A program made the position numbers and the translations under genes. The notes below the pieces were generated by a model. That model saw only the letters and a program-made list of their open reading frames with translations. It was not told where the DNA came from and made no database searches. From contig JBAIAA010001109.1 of NCBI GenBank assembly GCA_037893245.1, forward strand, positions 186,001 through 250,000: a stretch of 64,000 nucleotides of DNA, given 5' to 3'. This document shows positions 1 through 8,664 of the stretch, one piece after another. The DNA is from Crossaster papposus (Eukaryota > Echinodermata > Asteroidea > Velatida > Solasteridae). The first letter of the stretch is position 1; each line of letters starts with the position of its first letter.

Positions 1-439
1 AGCCAAAGCCAAAGACGAAGCAACGGTTTCGAAAAGGCCCATAGTTGATTAGGGGGCGGGGCCGGGGATCATTTCCCCGGCCACAAATTAAGGGACAACC
101 ATGACGTATTATAATGTCACTGGAGATATATTAAAAGCACGAAAACCCTAACATTAATCAATTATTTGCAAAATTAGGTTTGTAACAGATCAAACAAATG
201 GGGGTTTTCAGTGTAAATTAAATGAGTGCCCTGCTGTGGCCGTGGGCGACTTCCTAAAACACTTCGACAAACGCGCGAGGGCGCTCTTTAGGTTTTTGGT
301 TCTCTCTTTTTTGATTTGCCAGGGCCGTTTTCAAAATAACCCGTATAGCGGTTTGCGAATTTTTGTTCAGCAGCTTGGTTGGTGTGAATTGTATATTCAG
401 GAAAAAGAATATTAGCAACAAACCAACTCGCCAAAAACT
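1..439. other. Intergenic, nothing recognised
   Basis: No reading frame, repeat or RNA signal that I can support. AT-rich with a short GC-rich patch near 55-85. Confidence 0.5.
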
Positions 440-640
440 TGTTGGTAGAGACTCGGAGGTCAGCTATGGATCAGAAGGTTTGTGGTTCCAATCCCGCTAT
501 CGTTAATGTTCATCTTGTCACTAGCATACAGTGACTTTCTTTTTCAAAACCTCAGCTTTACCAACCTGGTTTCGTTCATGCAGTCTTGCAATGGTAATAC
601 AGCCAAAGTGGAAGCCTAAGCTGGGGTTTGAAAAAGGGCC
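440..640 (+). repeat. tRNA-derived SINE-like sequence
   Basis: A Pol III style head is visible. The B box reads GGTTCCAATCC at 484-494 and an A-box-like stretch starts near 447. The bases before the B box (GCTATGGATCA) match the tRNA-like piece at 21108-21180 on the other strand, so both look like heads of one SINE family. The tail (about 545-640) has a diverged relative at 48170-48265. Terminal duplications were not resolved. Confidence 0.5.
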
Positions 641-712
641 GTCTGCCAAACTTCATGATTGAGCGGGACGTATACGCTCCTAATTCAAATTTGAATTTAA
701 TTAATGATCTGA

Positions 713-918
713 CGCTCGGTTCAGACAGGCGTTCCACAGTCGCGCCGAACCAAATGAGTGAATTGAGTCCGACGTCTGAATCGAATAAGGGCGAAAGGCG
801 ACAACGCGCGCCAGACGGCGAACGATCGACTGCTGGAGTTGTTAGTAGAGCGACTCAGAGAGACTTGATTTCAATTTGGTTCGGCGGGCGACTGGGGAAC
901 GCCTGTCTGAACCGAGCG
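713..918. mobile_element. Short TIR element, CGCTCGG family, copy 1
   Basis: The ends are inverted repeats of about 50 bp beginning CGCTCGGTTCAGACAGGCG. A second copy lies at 46224-46425, where a TTA direct repeat flanks the element. That 3-bp target is typical of PIF/Harbinger-derived elements; this copy does not keep a clear duplication. No transposase is encoded, and the short reading frames here are chance. Confidence 0.75.
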
Positions 919-1303
919 TCACTCGCCGTTGGACGATTTATTCGTGCGATGTCTCATTCAAAAGCAAAGTTTTCCACAGATTCGGTGGAATCTGCAGACT
1001 GCTAGTGATAGACCTTGCCTTCTATTCGGCTCGGTCCGTTATACCGCAGCGGTCATCCCCCAACCCGTCATTATCACGCAGTAACTGTTATTCAATCCTC
1101 AATTTTTGAACACTACTAAACAAGGTCATTAAATACCAGTTAATAAAAATGAAAAAAATTGTCCGATTCTCATTTTCGGGGCCCATGGACAATTTCCTTC
1201 TTTTTGTGCGGGTAGCTGTGTGGCTCTAAATCTCATGCGAAAATTAAACTTAACGTCAGTTCACGTTAGCCGCGTTCGACATTCTAAATCTTGCATAAAA
1301 TAC
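919..1303. other. Intergenic, nothing recognised
   Basis: Unique-looking sequence between the short TIR element and the gypsy left LTR. It contributes the ATAC target at 1300-1303. Confidence 0.5.
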
Positions 1304-2637
1304 TGTAACGGAACAGGGTATATGCCGGCTCATATTCAAGTCTAGCCGTTCTATAAATAATATAAGTTGATGTTTAATGCATGCATCCGGTGCATGAATA
1401 ATCAGCAGTGCCCAGCGACCAATCACCGTAGCGCATTTCGCTACTTGTGCGCGGCCGGCCTGGGGTTTTGGCAGTTCGTCGAATGGTGGCGTTGTAACGA
1501 GACATAATTATCGAGATAGTGTGTGAGTTTCGCTACTTGAGACCAAGCAAGCTTCGGGTGGTAGCGTTCAGCTCTGGTGGCGTTGAAGTTGACGTTCTGG
1601 TACGGCCGGGTTCGGAAGTTCGTGAGTCTTCGGGTTAGAGTGAGTTGACGTTAGGACTAGGGTTGTGTATAGTGAGACCTGAGTGTAACGTTCTCAAGTT
1701 CTCAGGAGTGTTATCGTTATAACCTTGTTGATAGACATTGGGGTTTTCCGTGTCATTTGAATAACTGGTCAGCTGAGGGTTATTGTAAACTACGTGAGGT
1801 ATACCTTGAGCTCACTGCCAGTGAGCTGAACCTGGTTGAGGTATACGATTTTCTAGTGAGGGTTATTTGTGCATATTAATTAGGTTGCTCTGCTAAGTGT
1901 TTTATTATTCTGCTAGTTTGCGTTTCTTTATCTTTCTATAAAAGATATAAGAATTCTAATTGTATTAACGGTTAGAGGTGTGTTAGCCCCCGAACGTTAT
2001 ATTGTATATTGTATAAAAGCCCGATTATTCTCATCAAGTGGTGCAATTGACCATGTGAGGATTATTGGAAGCCTAGTCATTTATAGGAGTTTCACTAGAC
2101 CCTTGTTATAATTAAAGATATTATTATTGAGGCTTACTGAGCCAAGTGAGGCTTCCTGAGCTCCGTGAGGTTTATTTAAGGGTGCAGTTGACCCCTGGTA
2201 TTGATTTATGAGCTAGTTTTGTACGTGGTGAAAGGGACCACGTGAGGGTTACCTCCAGTGAGGTTTATTGTGTATTCTGTTTTGTATGTAAAGTTAATTA
2301 CTCTAAAATCATTGAAGGAGAATAAGACCAATTATTGACCGTCTTTGGAATACTTGTTACTGTGAGGTTTATTTGCATTGTAAGGTTTATTAGGAATAAT
2401 TTAGTGCTCTTCTATTATATCAAGTTTTTCAATTAGTCATAAAACGGTGGTATATTTCCACCAAACGAGCTGTCCCTAGGTTAAGTCCGCCGTTCGTTAA
2501 TTGTCCCCCCTTGCGTCTGGATAGCCGCTCATCCTTGCGCGAGGCTAATAAATATATTTGTTGGATAATAAGAGTTGGTTGGAGTCCTGGGATAATAAGA
2601 CCAGTCCCCATCTAGGTCCTCCGCCGGTTCCGCCACA
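1304..2637 (+). repeat. Gypsy left (5') LTR
   Basis: 1334 bp, TG...CA, matching 20800-22532 apart from the insertion in that copy. It has many GTGAGG and GAGGTTTATT motifs spaced along it, and a short inverted repeat near 1380-1395. Confidence 0.93.
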
Positions 2638-2639
2638 AA

Positions 2640-2657
2640 TGGTGTCAGAAGTGGGAT
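2640..2657 (+). promoter_or_regulatory. Primer binding site, tRNA-Leu type
   Basis: TGGTGTCAGAAGTGGGAT begins 2 bases after the LTR. It is complementary to CCA plus the 3' end of animal tRNA-Leu (CAA type), as I recall that tRNA. Reverse transcription of the element would be primed here. Confidence 0.75.
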
Positions 2658-2951
2658 GTTTTATGATTGTATAGTGTAATTTGAGAACGTGTAATAAAGG
2701 GAAATAAAAATTGCATTTGATTGTTGTTGGTGGTGCACCTCTGTGAGGTACACAGTGAGGTTGAATTGGTAACGAGGTTGGCAGGTAATGCTAATCTGGG
2801 TCGTTACTTGTTTAGAAAAAAAGTTGTTTTGATTGTCGGCAGTGAACCTCGCTGAGGTACACTGCGAGGATTATTAGTGACGAGTTGGTCACTTGCCCAG
2901 TGTAGAGAGTTGGGTTGAGACCAAGTTTTCTAGGCAAGAGGAAACCTCGGT

Positions 2952-4490
2952 ATGAGTTCGAGTAAGGACGGGGGTGTCACCTCGGCTGAGGCTGGCACGG
3001 GTTCTGTCCTGGATGAACTGAGCCGCTCTAGAATGGAGATTCAGTGGTTAAGGTGGGAGAAAGCTCGTCTTTCTTCGGAGTTAGAGGCTGTCAAGAAGGG
3101 GGAACAGCCAAAAATGGTCGACGAGGGTACCCCTGAAAGAAGGGATACACCTCTGGTTAAGGTGGATTCTGATATTAGTTGGAAGTTGCCTGAGGATACC
3201 TCAGGGTATGCTTCATTGAAGGCAAGGGAGCGTTCCAGTGTTGGCACGTCACCTAATTTGGTTTCAGAGGGAGCAAGGCACGCGGAGAGTACACCTGTGA
3301 GGTATATTCACACGCGTACTCCTTGTGCCAATCCCTTTAAGGACCATGAGGATGACTGTGCTGGCAGGGATCAGCGAGGCTTACATAGTCAGTTGTTGAG
3401 TTTTGCAACTTGTCCCGCTGAGGGGAAATCCAACGAGGTTTGTAGTGAGGTTGACTCGCCTGGAGGTGACCCATGGCCACTTAAGAGGGAGTCGAGATTA
3501 GTGGGTAACGAGGTGTGCGGTAAGCCTCACGGTGGTAAGCCTCACAGGCCTACAATTACCCCCGACCGGTACAATGGTAAAGTTCTTTGGAACGACTATT
3601 ATCGCCACTTTGAGGCGTGTAAGCAGGTGAATCAGTGGAGTGAGGACCAAGCAACCGAGTTTTTGGCTGCTAGCCTCCAAGGCGAGGCACTCCGAATTCT
3701 CGGTGATGGGTCAAAAAGGTTCACTTATAGTGAACTTGTAAAGGTGTTGTCAAAGAGGTTCGGTCCTGGTCGGCAGGCCGAAAATTATTTAGTTGAGTTG
3801 AGGCATCGACGTCAGGGTCCTAAGGAAACTCTGCAGGACTTGGGCCAAGCCATACGTGATTTGACGTTGAAGGCCTACCCTGAAATTCCCGAAAAGGCGC
3901 GAGAGCGCCTAGGTAAGAACCATTTCATTGATGCGGTGACAAGTCAGGTTGTGAGGGAAGGCGTATATCGCGATCGCCCAAAGACATTGGACGAAGCAAT
4001 ACGTGCTGCCCTTGAGACGGACAATTTTGAGAAGGTTGAGTGCGACCGAAGAGCTGATGGGAAACCTGTGAAGTTTGCGAGATCCGTTGACTCTGACACC
4101 GAGAGGCGGCTTCTAAAATTAGAAGAAAGTGCCGGTCAGCAGTCACAGAAAATAGACAAAGTAGTCGAGCTGCTGGAAGGGCTCACCAAGCACGGTTTGA
4201 GTTCGGTTGACCAGGCGAGGTTTCCTGAGAGGCAGGCGAGGTTTCCTGAGAGACCGTCGCCAAAGCCTGCGAGGAAAGCGCCTGGTGGGTTGACCTGTTT
4301 CAAGTGTGGTGAGGTTGGCCATTTCGCGCGGGAATGTGCTAAACCTCGTAGAGAGAGATGGCAGCAGGGAAACGCCAGCCAGCCGACCGGTGGGCCCGCG
4401 GGCAGGCTGGACGTTTCCAAGGGTCCAAACCAGAGTCAGGGACAGACACAACCGGAAAGAGACGAGACTCAAAAGCCGGAGAGCCAGTAG
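2952..4490 (+). CDS. Gypsy Gag
   Basis: A 512-residue frame. Residues about 210-370 look like a Ty3/gypsy capsid region (WNDYYRHFEACKQVNQW, then a KRFGPG stretch). A CCHC zinc knuckle, CFKCGEVGHFAREC, lies near residue 450, followed by a basic Gln/Pro-rich tail. A duplicated ARFPERQ motif sits just before the knuckle. The next frame overlaps its last ~130 bases in the -1 register, which suits the gag-pol frameshift used by this family. The start follows the LTR and primer site by about 300 bases. Confidence 0.9.
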   Translation: MSSSKDGGVTSAEAGTGSVLDELSRSRMEIQWLRWEKARLSSELEAVKKGEQPKMVDEGTPERRDTPLVKVDSDISWKLPEDTSGYASLKARERSSVGTSPNLVSEGARHAESTPVRYIHTRTPCANPFKDHEDDCAGRDQRGLHSQLLSFATCPAEGKSNEVCSEVDSPGGDPWPLKRESRLVGNEVCGKPHGGKPHRPTITPDRYNGKVLWNDYYRHFEACKQVNQWSEDQATEFLAASLQGEALRILGDGSKRFTYSELVKVLSKRFGPGRQAENYLVELRHRRQGPKETLQDLGQAIRDLTLKAYPEIPEKARERLGKNHFIDAVTSQVVREGVYRDRPKTLDEAIRAALETDNFEKVECDRRADGKPVKFARSVDSDTERRLLKLEESAGQQSQKIDKVVELLEGLTKHGLSSVDQARFPERQARFPERPSPKPARKAPGGLTCFKCGEVGHFARECAKPRRERWQQGNASQPTGGPAGRLDVSKGPNQSQGQTQPERDETQKPESQ

Positions 4491-4954
4491 GCACTCGGCC
4501 AATGAGTGGTCCTCGTCCTAGGTACGGGTTGTTTGTTAATGGTGTGGTAAAAGGAGCGAAATGCAGGTTTTTGGTTGATTCTGGGTCAACAGACACTTTA
4601 ATCAGTAGTAAAGTCTACCACCGAATGGCCAAAGAACAGAGGCCGGTGCTTGAGGCAGAAGAATCCAACATTCAGCAGGTAGACGGAAGTCCTTTGGCTG
4701 TGATGGGAGTTGCCTGGGTGGACGTACAGATGGGTAAGACAGCTTACCCAATTCGAGTGATTTTTGCTGATGTCAAGTATGACGGTATATTAGGCACGGA
4801 TTTCTTGTTACCTACTGAAGGTAGCTTAGATTTCCGTACCCTCGAGTTGAGGTTAAACGGGGAACGAATGAGGTGTATGAGTGGTGCCGGTGAGCCGTTC
4901 ATCGGAAGAGTGATAGTGGCTGAAACCACCGAGATTCCGGCAGCATGGCCATGA
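4358..4954 (+). CDS. Gypsy protease region
   Basis: Retropepsin-like domain: the active-site motif DSGST lies in FLVDSGSTDTLIS, and a downstream ILGTDFLL matches the conserved second-lobe motif (I-L-G-x-D). It overlaps the end of gag in the -1 frame. This is the N-terminal part of pol. Confidence 0.88.
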   Translation: MAAGKRQPADRWARGQAGRFQGSKPESGTDTTGKRRDSKAGEPVGTRPMSGPRPRYGLFVNGVVKGAKCRFLVDSGSTDTLISSKVYHRMAKEQRPVLEAEESNIQQVDGSPLAVMGVAWVDVQMGKTAYPIRVIFADVKYDGILGTDFLLPTEGSLDFRTLELRLNGERMRCMSGAGEPFIGRVIVAETTEIPAAWP

Positions 4955-4961
4955 GGCTGTT

Positions 4962-5213
4962 GTGCCTGGTACAGTAAGCGATATCAATGAGGCATTTGGA
5001 CAGCCGGCAATCATCGAGCCTGTGGAAGGTGGAGGCGAGTTGGCACAGCGAGGCTTACTACTAGCCCGGTCACTGGTTGAGCCACAAGCTGAGGATATCC
5101 CGCTGCGGATACTTAATCCGAATGGGGAGAGACGGGTTGTTCGAAAGGGAACAACGGTGGGCACCATTGCGACAGTTGAGGTTGACTCGGTAGTGGTGCC
5201 GGGTAATAGTCGT
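4962..5213 (+). pseudogene. Gypsy pol linker fragment before RT
   Basis: Coding-like pol sequence between the protease and RT, cut by the BEL insertion after 5213. No named domain. It resumes on the far side of the insertion at 16208. Confidence 0.6.
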
Positions 5214-6074
5214 TGTAGCCCACTACAGCTACAGCTGGGTTGAATTGATGGGTCCCATAGTACAATCACACTTCTTATGCTGTCTGATTTGTTTGTTCCA
5301 ACATTTATAGATTTATTGATGGAAAGGGTTCACAATGGTACTGGTACATGCAGAAATTATGGCTCTGTTGTTGGATAGAAGTAGACTGGGGTACTAGACG
5401 TACGGAAGTTCGAAGTTGGTAGTAGGAAGTATAGGAAGTAAAAGTAGGTTTTGCTGAAATAAAAAATACAAATAAACTACCATGAGTATTTAAATAATAC
5501 ATGAAGTCATGTAAAGTGTGTACAATATTTTGGGATAATAAACACATGAATAAAGACTTTATCATAAGGAATAAAAATTTTGACCTAAGAAACCATGCAA
5601 GGAATATACATGAACCACAGTAAGATTAGTAAAAACAATACACAATAAAGCACTAGATAACACTAGATAGCACTAGAGCAGATGGGCTTCACCAATCTAC
5701 ATGTACATGTATGTGCATGTGTACATGTACAAACCAACAACGCATGTACATGTACTGCACGTGCAAAATGTACTAACAATATCTCTAACATGCGAATCAG
5801 AAAATATCACTAAAATGTACGATTTCTACTTACTACGCTGGGGGTATGCAGATCTATAAACCCTTGATTTGACTTTAAGATTACATATAAGTAACCAAAG
5901 ATAGCTTTTATGAACTTATGGAATGATCTTGATGGTATAACTTTCACGGAATTAACATTTGGTTTCATCCACAATGAATATGTTTTTCAAGTTAACGGCA
6001 AGTATGAATAGCGCCCTCCAACTGACAACCACTAAACTACGGTGAGCTGAAGAGGCCATGTGCTGTCCGCTACA
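5214..6074 (-). repeat. BEL LTR (3' LTR in element orientation)
   Basis: 861 bp, near-identical to 14026-16202 when the 1.3-kb hairpin element in that copy is set aside. Contains ACATGTACATGT-type palindromes around 5697-5760. Confidence 0.93.
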
Positions 6075-6207
6075 TCCCGGCCCCGATGACACGTCCTAGT
6101 CGTCATCCTCACAATGCCAAGGACAGCAATACAAAAGATACAAAGATAACTTACTTAAACAAACAGGTTAAACTAGTCAACACAACTGTTCAATGTTCAC
6201 AAAATCT

Positions 6208-6699
6208 CTAGTCGGCACTGGTATTGAGATCATCCGAGGAAGTGGGCACTAGCTGGGCTTCCAGAAGACAGATCTTGTCACTAGGTCGATCATACACTCC
6301 ACTCTGTGTTTTGACTTGGACGGAGCGGACGTATCCATCCTTCCCTGGGTAGGTAGCTGTGATGAGACCTAACGGCCACTTGCAGCGGGGTGTATTTTCA
6401 TAACGCACAAGCACTAGGTCTCCAACGAGCAGGTTTCGCTTGGGGTACAGCCACTTTTGTCGTTGTTGGAGTGAAGGTAGGTATTCTTTCAGCCAACGAT
6501 GCCAAAATATGTCGGCTTGGTATTGAACCTGACGCCACCGTCTCTTGTACAAATCCTGTTTGATGAAATGTCCAGGTGGTAAGCTTGGACCTTCACGAAG
6601 TAGTAAGAGATGGTTTGGAGTGAGGGGTGAGGGATCCTTCGGGTCATCGGAAAGCTTAGTGATTGGGCGTCCATTCACGATGCTCTCTACAATGCACAT
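6208..6699 (-). pseudogene. BEL pol C-terminal (integrase-associated) domain
   Basis: 163-residue frame containing NGRPIT, TPNHLL and a W-P-L-G-x-I motif. These are typical of the domain after the integrase core in BEL/Pao pol (DUF5641-like). It is separated from the rest of pol by the insertion at 6711-8511. Confidence 0.85.
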
Positions 6700-7121
6700 T
6701 ATGGTGTTTACCCAGCAAACACAAAACGTTTAAAAAACGTTTTTTAAACGTTTAAGTAGGTCCGCTAGGTCTTCGTCCTAAATAAACGTTTAAAAAACGT
6801 TATTTAAACGTTTAATTAGGCCCGCTAGGTCTTCGTCCTAAATAAACGTTTAAAAAACGTTTTTTAAACGTCCGCTACGTCTTGATTTTTAACAAACGTT
6901 TAAAAAACGTTTGGAGAACATCTAATTTTGACCTAATATTTGCCCCAAAGCAAAGGTTTTTTTAAAACGTTTACAAAACGTTTACGAAACGTTTGAAAAA
7001 GACGATTTTTTTTCTGGACGTTTAAAAAACGTTTTCTTTACGTCCAAGTCAAATAAAAACTAATTGTAATTAATTATTGTTTTTTAATATTATGATTTAA
7101 TATGATTATTATTTTGATGAT

Positions 7122-7205
7122 TAAATTGAGTAGCCTAATGATGGTGATTATGATGATGATTATGATTATGATGATCGATGATGATTATGATTATGATGAT
7201 GATCA
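7122..7205. repeat. ATGATGATTATG microsatellite
   Basis: Imperfect trinucleotide-type array of GAT/GATTAT units inside the AACGTTT element. Confidence 0.7.
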
Positions 7206-7557
7206 TGATCGTCATCCTCATCGTGTGGCCCATATGGTCGTCGTCGACGTCGTTGATGTACGTAATTGTTATATTTTGTGACATCGATATCATGCGGTGC
7301 GCCGGCGCGGCCTGGCTGGCCGCCTACGTACAGCGTGCATGCCATCGTTTATATTCAAACGCTATGTTGGATGTTCTTGAAAGGTTTTCTGAACGTTCTG
7401 AATAGGTTTTCTGAACGTTCTTAAAATGTTTTCTAGACGTTCTTAAAAGGTTTTCTGAACGTTCTTAAAAGGTTTTTTGAACGTTTTTAAAAGGTTTTCT
7501 AGACGTTCTTAAAAGGTTTTTTAAACGTCTAAAGGTTTTCTAGACGTCCTAAAAAGG

Positions 7558-8192
7558 CACTGCAAAAACTGTGGTGTTAAAATTTTAACACCAATGTTTT
7601 TTTAATCTTTTGGAATGAACATTGGTGTTAAAATGAAGTAAAATGATTCTTGAAGTATTAGTTTCAAATCAAGTACTGGTGTTACGTACTTTTGGTGTTA
7701 AATTTGACCTAGTGCGCATGCGTGTGTGAAATAAAGCCCTCTGATTAGTCGATAAGGAATTATGGTATATGTTAACAATAGTCGATGTTAAATTGTTGTA
7801 TTTAGTCCAAAAACCCATTTATTTTACCATAATATGTAATTATTTAAACGATTCCATGATTGAATTTTGATTTTTGTGCAAACATAGCTAAAAATTCGCG
7901 TTACATTTTATTCGTTTTCAAATTTTGACATTATTCATAAAAACTAGCTGCGACTTCGTCGTGGACAAAAAAGCGTAGTATAAAACTAACAACGGCAATG
8001 GCTATGTGTGTAGTACGTATTCAGTAGGAATAGATTATTATTGTATATATGGATGTGTAATGTGTAATAAGTCAGTTCTTTGTAATATTTCATTACGTAA
8101 TTTGTCCATGCAGTTAATATGTACAAAATTATAGTGTTAAAACGGTATGATCCTCAAACTGGTGTTATTCAACACCCAAATTTTTTGCAGTG
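7558..8192. mobile_element. Short TIR element CACTGCAAAAA, nested
   Basis: Starts CACTGCAAAAA and ends TTTTTTGCAGTG, with GTGTTAAAATTTTAACACC just inside the left end and related GGTGTTA units at the right. It interrupts the TTCTTAAAAGG units of the host element. TA follows on the right but is not clear on the left. No coding sequence. Confidence 0.7.
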
Positions 8193-8664
8193 TAGACGTT
8201 CTTAAAGGGTTTTCTAAACGTTCTTAAAAGGTTTTCTAGACGTTCTTAAAGGTTTTCTAAACGTTCTTAAAAGGTTTTCTAAACGTCTAAATGTTTTCTG
8301 GAGAGCTGGTCTGGAAAACGAATACGAGACAAGGTTTTAAATTGTTTTTTTAAACGTTTTAAATTGGTTTTTTAAACGTTCAATAAAAACGTTTTTTAAA
8401 CGTCCAAAACCTACCACAAAAAAACGTTTACAAAACGTTTTTTTTGAACGTTTAAAAAACCAATTTAAAACGTTAAAAAAACGTTCAGAAAACGTCCGAT
8501 TGTTAGCTGGGTAGTCCCTCATCGTCCATGGTCTGTTGTCGCAGTAGGCTACTCAGTACAGAACGAACAGTTCTGATCTGGCGTTCCCATACGCCGCCCA
8601 TATGGGAAGCGGCAGGCGGGTTGAAAATCCACTGGATTTCACGTTGGCGTAGGTAGTCTTCAAT

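Larger units (their letters stand above)
6711..8511. mobile_element. TIR element with many AACGTTT motifs, in BEL pol
   Basis: Ends CCCAGC...GCTGGG, flanked by TA on both sides (6709-6710 and 8512-8513). The left ~330 bp and right ~300 bp are packed with AAACGTTT / AACGTTC motifs in both orientations, so the two halves pair extensively. A second set of TTCTTAAAAGG units lies inside. No transposase. A TA target suits Tc1/mariner-like or similar groups; I cannot choose. A smaller element sits inside at 7558-8192. Confidence 0.85.

Noticed and set aside
628-1109. 125- and 77-codon frames
   Set aside because: Overlap the CGCTCGG TIR element; no homology recognised.
5214-5600. Independent gene from the 86-codon minus frame
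   Set aside because: Lies in the BEL LTR and recurs in the other LTR copy.
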